Source: Rugosimonospora acidiphila (GTDB lineage: Bacteria > Actinomycetota > Actinomycetes > Mycobacteriales > Micromonosporaceae). From it: DNA of 64,000 nucleotides. Both the position numbers and the translations under genes were made by a program. The stretch lies in contig NZ_BAABJQ010000015.1 in NCBI RefSeq assembly GCF_039543385.1, positions 1 through 64,000 of the forward strand, read 5' to 3'. Below are positions 57,333 to 64,000 of the stretch, piece after piece (positions within the stretch are counted from its first letter, which is position 1; the number at the start of each line of letters is the position of its first letter). The notes below the pieces were generated by a model that saw nothing but the letters and a program-made list of their open reading frames with translations, was not told the DNA's origin and searched no databases.

Positions 57333-59080
57333 GGTTCGAGTGCACTCGAACGATCGTCCACGACCTGCGTGCGATCGCCGCGCCCGCTCCCCTCCCCACC
57401 GAGGAGCGCGGCCACCTCGGCCAGTTCCGCCGCCACCGCGGCGAGCTCCGCGATCATCTCCGCCGGATCCACCGCGCCCTCCGGCGGACCTCCGGCGACG
57501 GGCCCCACGGGCGCCGGCAGCCCGGGACGATCCGGCCGGACCTCCCCGCGCAGCGCGGGCATCAGCACCGTCTCGGCCTCCGACGGCCGCGCGCCACCGC
57601 CTCCCCGGCGGCCGGGGCGGGCGACCACCCGGGCCGGCCCGGCCCAACCGGCCGGCATCGCGATGGGCGCCGCGGGGTGCGTCGCGGTGGGCGTCGCGGC
57701 CAGCGCCCCGCTATCGGGCCGGCCGCGACGCCTGAGCATCAGGCCCCAGATCAGGCCGATCAGTACGGCGGTGCCGCCCGCGACAAGCGGCCACGCCATG
57801 GCATCGCCCGCATCGAGGGTGGTGGCCCCGCCACCGAGTGGCGGCAGGACGGACACGACCGGCGCGACGGCCTGCGCGGTGACGCCGGACAGGCTCACCG
57901 GAACGAGTACCTGGTACGGCTCCTGGGCGGTCCGGGCCGGCTGGCCGGTCGCCGTGAGGGTGGCGCGAACCAGGCCGGTCAGTGGCGTGTCGGCGCGGGC
58001 GGCGGCGTCCACGGTCAGCGGTACGACGATCGACTTCTGTTCGGCGGGCGCCAGGGTACCGGGCAGGCACCGCGCGGCCGCCGGATCCGGCGATCGCTGG
58101 CGCGCACAGTCCACGGGCAACGGACCGGTACCGACCCCGCGCGGCAGCACCACATCCAGCGCCGCCGCGGCCGGCAGGGCGCCGGTGTTGGTCAGGCTGA
58201 TGCGCAGCCGGCCCGGAACGTCGGGCTGGGCGCCGAGGGTGACGTCGTCGACGCGCAGGTCGATGCCGGCGGCGGGCGGACCGGACGGGAACAGCACACC
58301 CCAGGTGCCCCAGGTCCCCCTGGCGTCCCCGACCTTCGCGCCGGCCGCTCTCGCGGTGACGGTGAACCGCCCGACCAGCGGCGGGTGCCGCCAGGCGTCC
58401 GGGGACACCACGATGGCGACCGGCAGGGTGAGCGACGCGTCCGGTGCGACGGACGGCACCGAGCAGTGGCCGTGCGCGCAGGCACCGGTCGCCGCGTCGC
58501 TCACCCCGTCCGGAACGGTGTAGTCGACCCGTACCGCCGCGGCCACGCTGCCCGTGTTGCGGACCGTGAACGCGAACGAGGTGGTACCCGCACCGCGCCA
58601 GTACGCGGAGTTCAGCAGGGCATTGCTCGCGGACACCGTCACCATCAGCGTCCGCTGCGGGCGATGCGGCCGGTGACCGATGACGGGCGCGGACAGGACC
58701 GGTCCGCGCGGGATCGGTGGGGCCGTCGGTGCCGGCGCACGGGTGGGCCCGGGCGTCGCGCGCCCACGCGGCGGGGGCGTCACGTGCCCATGGGGCGCGG
58801 GCGTCACGTGCCCACGCGGCGCGGGCGTCGCATGCCCACGCGGCGCGGGCGTCGCGTGCCCATGCGACGCGGGCATCGCATGCCTGTGCGGCGCGGGCGT
58901 CACGCGCCGGTGCGACCGGGGCGAGTGCGCGCCCTTCGCGCTTGGCGCGCCGGCCACCGCCGCGGCATCGGTGGCGTCGGCGACCCTCGCCGCCGCGGGA
59001 GTCGGATCGAGCGTCAGAACGCCGAGCAGCACGACACCCAGGAGCGGGCCGAGGCTCGGGGGGACGGACCAGCGTGGCAC
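57329..59080 (-). CDS. secreted membrane-anchored protein with His/Pro repeats, hypothetical
   Basis: 583 residues from a GTG at 59080 (GAGG upstream; the frame is open further, to 59338, without a likely start). A signal peptide (~1-33) is followed by an eight-residue repeat region, TPAP-x-GH type (~48-105), rich in His and Pro. Two beta-sandwich segments of the NEW3/DUF11 kind follow (~130-240 and ~260-400; FAFTVRNTGSVAAAV, LRISLTNTGALPAAA). A membrane helix (~440-465, AMAWPLVAGGTAVLIGLIWG) is followed by RRRGRP and a cytoplasmic tail ending in an Ala/Glu-rich helix. Surface-exposed, possibly adhesive or metal-binding. Its stop overlaps the ArsR start (ATGA). Confidence 0.65.
   Translation of the reverse strand: MPRWSVPPSLGPLLGVVLLGVLTLDPTPAAARVADATDAAAVAGAPSAKGAHSPRSHRRVTPAPHRHAMPASHGHATPAPRGHATPAPRGHVTPAPHGHVTPPPRGRATPGPTRAPAPTAPPIPRGPVLSAPVIGHRPHRPQRTLMVTVSASNALLNSAYWRGAGTTSFAFTVRNTGSVAAAVRVDYTVPDGVSDAATGACAHGHCSVPSVAPDASLTLPVAIVVSPDAWRHPPLVGRFTVTARAAGAKVGDARGTWGTWGVLFPSGPPAAGIDLRVDDVTLGAQPDVPGRLRISLTNTGALPAAAALDVVLPRGVGTGPLPVDCARQRSPDPAAARCLPGTLAPAEQKSIVVPLTVDAAARADTPLTGLVRATLTATGQPARTAQEPYQVLVPVSLSGVTAQAVAPVVSVLPPLGGGATTLDAGDAMAWPLVAGGTAVLIGLIWGLMLRRRGRPDSGALAATPTATHPAAPIAMPAGWAGPARVVARPGRRGGGGARPSEAETVLMPALRGEVRPDRPGLPAPVGPVAGGPPEGAVDPAEMIAELAAVAAELAEVAALLGGEGSGRGDRTQVVDDRSSALEP
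57334..57351. promoter_or_regulatory. 18-bp perfect palindrome before the ArsR start
   Basis: GTTCGAGTGCACTCGAAC, immediately upstream of the ArsR ATG and inside the last codons of the preceding gene. It has the size and symmetry of an ArsR autoregulatory operator. Confidence 0.6.
58750..58905. repeat. 24-bp tandem repeat, about 6 copies
   Basis: Degenerate 24-bp units in frame, coding for the His/Pro/Ala octapeptide repeats of the anchored protein. Confidence 0.85.
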
Positions 59081-59279
59081 GGGCACCTCGCGATCTCGTT
59101 GCGATCTCGTTGTGAGGCCAGTTCGCGGACGATTCTGGGCGGCCCGTGCCGGTCTTCGCTGGGAAACGACGAAAGAGGTGACAGATATCAGGTGTGATTG
59201 ATGAGGATATGACCGTAATCGGGCGGTGATCTGGCGCGTGCCTACCGTCGATGCCGGGGCGGCCACGCGCCGATCGACG

Positions 59280-60647
59280 TCACCGCGTGAGGACCCGGGT
59301 CGCGATCCGGCCGGCGAGATCGACCCCCACGACCGCACCGCTCGCGTCGCGGGTGAAGAAGCCGCGCTGCCCCTTCATGCCACCCTCGATCAGGATGTAC
59401 TCGTCGCCGCCGCCGGGCAGCAGGCCGAGGGCGACCGGCGGGTAGTCCGGGGGCGCCTCGTTGGTCAGGCCGGCCCGGATCTCGGGCTTGATCCCGACTT
59501 CGAGCGTCATTCCCGTCTCGCCCGTGGCGATGACAAACCGCATGGCGTCGTTCTCGTAGGTACCGGCGAACTCCCGGGCACGACCCGGGTCGTGCGGCAG
59601 CGGCTCCGGGTCCCGATCCACCACGCCCAGGTAGTGCTCCAGCGCCCAGCGGACGGCGGCCTGGTTGAAGGGGATGCCGTCGGGGCCGGCGTTGGACAGG
59701 GACACCACGGCGAAGTCGCGTTCCGGCACCGTGAGTAGCTCGGCGAACTGGCCGTGGGCCGATCCGCCGTGACCGGCGGAGCGAACCCCGTCCACGTCGC
59801 GCAGGAACCAGCAGATGCCGAGGGCGTCGCCGAGCGTGGTGCCACGCAGCGCCACCGTGGGCTCCCTCATGAGGCGCAGTACGTCGGCGGGCAGGACGGG
59901 CTGTCCGCTCGCGGAGCGCCCGTCACCGAGATGGAACCGCGCCCACCGCAGCTGGTCGCGCACCGAGGACACCAGTCCCCCGCCGGGGTTGTTGCCGCGC
60001 CAGCGCCGCCACTGCCGCGCCACGGCCAGCTCACCGTCCGGCCCGGGGTTGTGGCCCACGGCGAATCGCCGGGTCATCACCTCGGCGTCGAGGAAGAAGC
60101 TGTGCTCCAGCCCGACCGGCCGCAACAACAGCGAGGCGACGGCGTCTTCGTAGGTCAGGTCGGTGACCGTCTCGATGATCCGCCCGGCCAGGTTGTACCC
60201 GGCCTGGCTGTAGGAGGCGCGGGCGCCGGGCGACCCGATCAGTTTCAGCTCGGCCAGCCTGGCCACATGGGCGGCCAGGGCATCGTCGCCGGCACCGGTG
60301 TCTTCCAGCAGTGCCCAGTCCAGGCCCGCGGTGTGGTTGAGCAGGTGGAGAACGGTGATCTCGGCCGCGACCCGCTCGTCGGCGAGCCGCAGTCCCGGAA
60401 GGTAGCGGCGTACGGGCGCGTCGAGCTCGACCTGCCCCTGGGCGACCAGGCACATCAGCGCGGTCGCCGTGAAGGTCTTCGTGACCGAGCCGATCTCGTA
60501 GAGCGTGTCCGGGTCGACGGGCAGGGGATTGTCCAGGCTGGTCACCCCGTGGCAGGCGAAGCTCTCCGTGCCGTTCGCCCACACCCCGACCGCGACGCCG
60601 GGAATTCCTAGCTCGCTGGCCCGCTCCCGGACAAACTCCTGCAACAT
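59280..60647 (-). CDS. serine hydrolase of the beta-lactamase/class C family
   Basis: Penicillin-binding-like hydrolase of 455 residues, no signal peptide seen. The nucleophile motif SxxK is SVTK at residues 54-57, the second motif is YSQAGYN (Tyr-Ser-Gln in place of the usual Tyr-x-Asn), and the third is HGGSAHG. A C-terminal lipocalin-like domain (~350-455) is usual in esterase/D-aminopeptidase members. Start ATG 60647 is well spaced from GGGGAGG; ATG 60650 is adjacent. Likely a cytoplasmic esterase or peptidase rather than a resistance enzyme. Two matching operators lie in the 19-70 bases upstream. Confidence 0.88.
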   Translation of the reverse strand: MLQEFVRERASELGIPGVAVGVWANGTESFACHGVTSLDNPLPVDPDTLYEIGSVTKTFTATALMCLVAQGQVELDAPVRRYLPGLRLADERVAAEITVLHLLNHTAGLDWALLEDTGAGDDALAAHVARLAELKLIGSPGARASYSQAGYNLAGRIIETVTDLTYEDAVASLLLRPVGLEHSFFLDAEVMTRRFAVGHNPGPDGELAVARQWRRWRGNNPGGGLVSSVRDQLRWARFHLGDGRSASGQPVLPADVLRLMREPTVALRGTTLGDALGICWFLRDVDGVRSAGHGGSAHGQFAELLTVPERDFAVVSLSNAGPDGIPFNQAAVRWALEHYLGVVDRDPEPLPHDPGRAREFAGTYENDAMRFVIATGETGMTLEVGIKPEIRAGLTNEAPPDYPPVALGLLPGGGDEYILIEGGMKGQRGFFTRDASGAVVGVDLAGRIATRVLTR

Positions 60648-60665
60648 CATGGCCTCCCCATTCAA

Positions 60666-60684
60666 GACTTGAACGCTGTGCAAG
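60666..60684. promoter_or_regulatory. operator copy 1 before the beta-lactamase-like gene
   Basis: GACTTGAACGCTGTGCAAG: CTTGAAC and GTGCAAG half-sites form a near-palindrome. Confidence 0.65.
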
Positions 60685-60698
60685 TGAGGCTACGCCAC

Positions 60699-60717
60699 GA
60701 CTTGAACATCGTGCAAG
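60699..60717. promoter_or_regulatory. operator copy 2 before the beta-lactamase-like gene
   Basis: GACTTGAACATCGTGCAAG, differing from copy 1 at three central bases; 33 bases (three helix turns) from copy 1. Confidence 0.65.
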
Positions 60718-60765
60718 AGCGCACGGCGACGAGGCCGACCGGCCAGGATGGCGGTCGGCCGGCCC

Positions 60766-60810
60766 CAGAAGGGCGGTGCTCAGAAGGGCGGTGCTCAGAA
60801 GGGCCGGGCT
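60766..60810. repeat. 15-bp tandem repeat, 3 copies
   Basis: CAGAAGGGCGGTGCT twice, then CAGAAGGGCCGGGCT, abutting the stop codon of the XRE gene. Confidence 0.9.
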
Positions 60811-61085
60811 CAGGAGGCCGCGGCATCCCGCCCGGGGGCCGACTCCTCCCGGGCGATGCGCCAGATCTCGTCCAGCGACAATCGCAGCTCGTCGGCCAGC
60901 GCGGCGACCGTGACGAATGACGGCGTGGGGATCCGACCCGTCTCGATTTTGCGCAGAGTCTCCACGGAGAGCCCGGCCTCCCGGGCGACGGCACCGAGCG
61001 TGCGGGCACCGCGCGCGGCACGCAGCAGGGCACCGATGCGATGGCCCTGGGCGATCTCCTGCTCCGTCAGGGGTTCCCTTACCAT
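60810..61085 (-). CDS. XRE-family transcriptional regulator
   Basis: Small DNA-binding protein of 91 residues with one helix-turn-helix (ALLRAARGARTLGAVAREAG then LSVETLRKIETGRIPTPSF). A minus-strand TACTAT box (61097-61092) ends six bases before the ATG, so it is probably leaderless. Divergent from the methionine aminopeptidase, and in the same direction as the beta-lactamase-like gene, whose two operators it may recognise. Confidence 0.9.
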   Translation of the reverse strand: MVREPLTEQEIAQGHRIGALLRAARGARTLGAVAREAGLSVETLRKIETGRIPTPSFVTVAALADELRLSLDEIWRIAREESAPGRDAAAS

Positions 61086-61091
61086 CCCCGT

Positions 61092-61097
61092 ATAGTA
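61092..61097 (-). promoter_or_regulatory. leaderless -10 box of the XRE gene
   Basis: TACTAT on the minus strand, six bases (ACGGGG) before the ATG. The AT-rich stretch 61091-61112 also contains AATACCGTTATT, a possible XRE site. Confidence 0.5.
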
Positions 61098-61147
61098 ATA
61101 CCGTTATTCTTATCCGAAACGGCTGGGTGCCGTGGAAGGGGACCGGA

Positions 61148-61927
61148 GTGATTGAACTGCTCTCACCTCGCCAGATCGACCAGATGCGACCCGCCGGTCG
61201 CTTCGTCGCCGAGGTGCTCCAGCAGCTGCGGGGCCGCGTCGAGCCGGGCGTGAATCTGCTCGAGATCGACGCCTGGGTCAGCGAACTCATCCGGCGCCGC
61301 AACGCCGTCTCCTGCTACGTGGACTACGCCCCCTCCTTCGGTCGGGGCCCCTTCGGAAAGGTGATCTGCACGTCCGTCAACGACGCGGTGCTGCACGGGC
61401 TGCCCCACGACTACGTCCTGCGCGACGGGGACCTGCTCAGCCTCGACTTCGCGGCGTCGGTCGACGGCTGGGTCGCCGACAGCGCCATCTCCTTCATCGT
61501 CGGCGACACCACCGACCCGGCCGACCAGCGGCTCATCGACACCACCCAGGCCGCCCTGCACGCCGCCATCCAGCTGTGCACCCCGGACCATCGCATCGGG
61601 GACCTGTCGGCCGCCATCGGCGGCGCGCTCACCGCCGCCGGCTACACCGTCAACACCGACTTCGGCGGCCATGGCGTGGGCCGCACGATGCATCAGGATC
61701 CGCACGTGCCCAACGCCGGCCGACCGGGCCGGGGATACCGGTTGCAGCCGGGGCTCGTGCTCGCCCTCGAGCCGTGGGTCATGAACGGGACCAGCAGCTT
61801 CGTCGTCGACCCCGACGGTTGGACCCTGCGCAGCAGCAATCACGCGCGCACGGCGCACCACGAGCACACGGTGGCCATCACCGAAGACGGCCCCGTCGTG
61901 CTCACCCAGCCCGACCAACAGGACTGA
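61148..61927 (+). CDS. map: type I methionine aminopeptidase
   Basis: Cytoplasmic metalloprotease of 259 residues removing N-terminal Met. The five metal ligands are in place: Asp in LSLDFAASVDG, Asp in WVADSAISF, His in FGGHGVGRTMHQDP, Glu in LALEPWVMNG and Glu in HHEHTVAI. GTG at 61148 with GGAAGGGG upstream. Actinomycetes often have more than one copy; this one is next to an XRE regulator, so it may be a conditional copy rather than the essential one near ribosomal genes. Confidence 0.94.
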   Translation: MIELLSPRQIDQMRPAGRFVAEVLQQLRGRVEPGVNLLEIDAWVSELIRRRNAVSCYVDYAPSFGRGPFGKVICTSVNDAVLHGLPHDYVLRDGDLLSLDFAASVDGWVADSAISFIVGDTTDPADQRLIDTTQAALHAAIQLCTPDHRIGDLSAAIGGALTAAGYTVNTDFGGHGVGRTMHQDPHVPNAGRPGRGYRLQPGLVLALEPWVMNGTSSFVVDPDGWTLRSSNHARTAHHEHTVAITEDGPVVLTQPDQQD

Positions 61928-61945
61928 ACTCCGCGCGTGGGCACC

Positions 61946-61975
61946 CGCCCTGCTCACACGTGTGCGAGCAGGGCG
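61946..61975. terminator. hairpin terminator at convergent ends
   Basis: 10-bp stem CGCCCTGCTC with GAGCAGGGCG; overlaps the E2 stop codon and follows the aminopeptidase. Confidence 0.65.
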
Positions 61976-63408
61976 TACGGGTTCTCGACGCAGTCGGCGA
62001 CGTAGCGCAGGAACCCGCCCGCGGCGCCACCGTCGCAGACCCGGTGGTCGAAGCTCAGCGACAGCTGGGTGACCTTGCGGACCCGCAGTTCGCCGTCGAC
62101 CACCCACGGCTTGTCCGCGATCCGTCCGATGCCCAGGATCGCCGCCTCCGGATGGTTGATGATCGGCGTGGAGCCGTCGACGCCGAAGACGCCGTAATTG
62201 TTGAGGGTGAACGTGCCGCCACCCAGCGCCTCGGGCGCGAGGTGCCCGGCACGGGCCAGCTCGGTCAGCCGGGCGATCTCGTCCGAGATCTCCGTGGTGG
62301 TCATCGCGTGCGCCCCACGCACGACGGGCACCATCAGGCCACGGTCGGTCTGCGCGGCGAACCCGAGGTTGATGTGGCGGTACCGCACGATCTCGTTGCG
62401 CGCCGTGTCGACGCTCGAGTTGAGTTCCGGGAAGCGGCGCAGCCCGGCGACCACGATCCGGGCCAGCAGCGCGAGCACCCCGATCCGCCGGGGCGCCGCG
62501 GCCAGCGCGTCCCGGGCCGCCAGCAGCCCGGTGGCGTCCACGTCGACCCAGGTCGTCGCGTCGGGAATCTCGGCCCGGCTGCGCACGAGCTTCTCGGTCA
62601 TGGCGCGGCGCACTCCACGCAGCGGGATGCGCTCGGCATCGAGCTGGTCAGCGGTCCCCGTGCCCGGCTGCGACCGGCTCGGCTGGGCGACAGGGCCCGG
62701 CTGGGCGGTGAGGCCCGGCTGGGCGGTGAGGCTCGGCTGGGCGGTGAGGCCCGGCTGGGCGGTGAGGCTCGGCTGGGCGGTGAGGCCCGGCTGGCGGGCG
62801 AGGGCCGCCTCCACGTCGCGCCGCCGGATGACGCCGTCGGGCTCGGTGGTGGGAATGCTCGCCAACTCGAGGCCGTGGTCGCGGGCGAGGCGGCGTACCA
62901 GGGGCGAGATGACGCGGATCGCGTGCGTCTCGTCGCGGGCCTCCGGCGCGACGGTCGGCGTGACCGCCGGCGCGGGCTGCGCGGCCCGGCCCGGGGTACC
63001 GCCACGTACCCGCCGCCGGGGCGCCGGCAGCTTCGCGGTCCCGTACCCGACGAGGACGTTGCCCGAACCCGCCTGCTCCTCCTGGCGGTACCGCTCGGCC
63101 GCCGGGTGCCCGGAGGCGTCGGGCCCAGAGCCGTCGGGCCCGGACCCGTCGGGCCCGTCGGCTCCGACCGAGATCAGTGGCGCGCCGACATCGACCACGC
63201 CCCCGGCGACGGCGTGCAGTTCCAGCACGGTCCCGGCGACCGGCACCGGTACCTCCACCGCTGCCTTCGCCGTCTCCACCTCGACCACTATCTGGTCGAC
63301 CTGTACGCGGTCGCCGATCGCGACCCGCCACTCGATGACCTCCGCCTCGGTCAGGCCCTCTCCCAGGTCCGGCAGGCGGAAGACCTGGCGGGCGGCCCCG
63401 CCGGTCAC
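61954..63408 (-). CDS. dihydrolipoamide acyltransferase (E2), branched-chain 2-oxoacid dehydrogenase type
   Basis: Core subunit of a 2-oxoacid dehydrogenase complex, 484 residues. The lipoyl domain (~7-83) carries the lipoyl Lys in VETAKAAVEV. A variable linker, then the peripheral subunit-binding domain (ISPLVRRLARDHGLELASIP, ~168-203), a linker of repeated LTAQPx units coded by an 18-bp DNA repeat, and the catalytic domain (~260-484) with the active-site His in SFDHRVCDGG. GTG at 63408 overlaps the E1-beta stop (GTGA). Gene order E1-beta then E2 is typical of the branched-chain complex, which feeds branched acyl-CoA starters to fatty acid synthesis. Confidence 0.93.
   Translation of the reverse strand: MTGGAARQVFRLPDLGEGLTEAEVIEWRVAIGDRVQVDQIVVEVETAKAAVEVPVPVAGTVLELHAVAGGVVDVGAPLISVGADGPDGSGPDGSGPDASGHPAAERYRQEEQAGSGNVLVGYGTAKLPAPRRRVRGGTPGRAAQPAPAVTPTVAPEARDETHAIRVISPLVRRLARDHGLELASIPTTEPDGVIRRRDVEAALARQPGLTAQPSLTAQPGLTAQPSLTAQPGLTAQPGPVAQPSRSQPGTGTADQLDAERIPLRGVRRAMTEKLVRSRAEIPDATTWVDVDATGLLAARDALAAAPRRIGVLALLARIVVAGLRRFPELNSSVDTARNEIVRYRHINLGFAAQTDRGLMVPVVRGAHAMTTTEISDEIARLTELARAGHLAPEALGGGTFTLNNYGVFGVDGSTPIINHPEAAILGIGRIADKPWVVDGELRVRKVTQLSLSFDHRVCDGGAAGGFLRYVADCVENPYALLAHV
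62682..62789. repeat. 18-bp tandem repeat, 6 copies, in E2 linker
   Basis: Unit GCTGGGCGGTGAGGCCCG, five close copies from 62700 and one degenerate copy before; codes for LTAQPx hexapeptides. Confidence 0.95.
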
Positions 63409-64000
63409 GCCCGACCGCCGGTGAGATAGAGCTCGTCGGGCTCGTCATCGAACTGCAGCCGGTCGACGGCGTCGAGGATGCGCTCGACGCTGGGCAGGTG
63501 CGCGTGCTCCAGTTTCGGCGGCGGGTACGGGATGTCGAAGCCGGCGACGCGCAGCACCGGCGCGGCCAGCGAGTGGAAGGCCCGCTCCTGGATCCGGGCG
63601 GCGATCTCGGCGCCCACCCCCGCGAAGCCCTGTGCCTCCTGGACGACCACGCAGCGCCCGGTGCGCCGGACGGACTCGGTGACGGTGGCGTCGTCGAACG
63701 GGACGATCGACCGCAGGTCGACCACCTCGATGCTGATGCCGTCCTCCTCCGCCGCCTCGGCGGCCTCCAGCGCCACGGGAACCGACGGCCCGTACGCGAC
63801 CAGGGTGACGTCGCGGCCGGTGCGCACCACCTCGGCCCGGCCGAGCGGGGCGGGCCGGCGCCGGGTCAGGTCCACCTCCGCCTTCGACCAGTAGCGCCGC
63901 TTCGGCTCCATGAACACCACCGGGTCCGGGTCGTCGATCGCGTCGCGGAGCAGCCAGTAGGCGTCCTCGACGGTGGCCGGGGTCAGCACCTTGAGGCCCG
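63405..64000 (-). CDS. 2-oxoacid dehydrogenase E1 component, beta subunit, 5' end beyond window
   Basis: C-terminal ~197 residues of the beta subunit: the end of the pyrimidine-binding domain (GLKVLTPATVEDAYWLLRDA, FMEPKRRYW) and the transketolase C-terminal domain (VTLVAYGPSVPVALEAAEAA, SIEVVDLRSIVPFDDATV). The frame stays open to base 64000 with no start, so the N-terminal third or more, with the thiamine-site Glu, is outside the window. Co-translated with E2 through a GTGA overlap. Confidence 0.93.
   Translation of the reverse strand, partial: GLKVLTPATVEDAYWLLRDAIDDPDPVVFMEPKRRYWSKAEVDLTRRRPAPLGRAEVVRTGRDVTLVAYGPSVPVALEAAEAAEEDGISIEVVDLRSIVPFDDATVTESVRRTGRCVVVQEAQGFAGVGAEIAARIQERAFHSLAAPVLRVAGFDIPYPPPKLEHAHLPSVERILDAVDRLQFDDEPDELYLTGGRA

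Noticed and set aside
59087..59338. N-terminal extension of the anchored protein
   Set aside because: The extra 84 codons lack a ribosome site and would bury the signal peptide; GTG at 59080 is better placed.

Overview
The window is very GC-rich (roughly 70 percent or more). It uses GTG starts often and has several leaderless-type promoters. It encodes secreted cellulose- and xylan-degrading enzymes with CBM2 modules, a single-chain multidomain acyl-CoA carboxylase, PF04672-type methyltransferases and many TetR/LuxR/XRE regulators. This fits a soil actinomycete; Micromonosporaceae (Actinoplanes, Dactylosporangium or Micromonospora relatives) is my inference from gene content, not something tested. 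No rRNA, tRNA, CRISPR array, phage or transposase gene is visible.

Layout. 1-8.2 kb: a truncated sensor kinase, a FUSC-type membrane protein, and an FtsX-type ABC exporter divergent from a NarL-type two-component system. 8.3-11.9 kb: a GH12 endoglucanase with CBM2 and a secreted beta-helix protein, divergent across a long regulatory region. 11.9-16.2 kb: amidohydrolase plus APC permease divergent from a glutamine-synthetase-like ligase, probably an amine gamma-glutamylation module. 16.4-25.4 kb: a VC0807-type membrane protein, secreted amidase, methyltransferase/SnoaL pair, cold-shock protein followed by a GroEL C-terminal fragment, a large secreted GH87-like beta-helix protein, and an FAD monooxygenase divergent from its TetR. 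26.2-31.7 kb: the 1829-residue carboxylase. 32.1-40.8 kb: a sugar-uptake locus (GH36 alpha-galactosidase, GH5-type glycosidase, CUT1 ABC transporter, AraC regulator), probably for galactomannan-type oligosaccharides. 41.0-42.9 kb: an RtcB ligase overlapping a PrfH release factor, an RNA-repair and ribosome-rescue pair. 42.9-50.5 kb: GNAT protein, LysR/MFS pair, then a translationally coupled transketolase-DsbA-cupin operon divergent from a TetR. 50.6-57.4 kb: SRPBCC protein, membrane proteins, GH11 xylanase with CBM2, trypsin-like protease, and a decayed stretch with truncated genes. 57.3-64.0 kb: a membrane-anchored His/Pro-repeat protein, serine beta-lactamase-like hydrolase, XRE regulator divergent from a methionine aminopeptidase, and the E2 and (partial) E1-beta genes of a branched-chain-type 2-oxoacid dehydrogenase.

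Two themes cut across the window. Short tandem repeats (9-30 bp units) are unusually frequent. Those inside genes almost always have a unit divisible by three and add low-complexity linkers or inserts, while those between genes often do not. Most divergent regulator/target pairs also carry a clear palindromic operator, including a 26-bp element repeated 5.4 kb apart in the sugar locus (23 of 26 bases identical) and two-copy operators in front of the transketolase and beta-lactamase genes.
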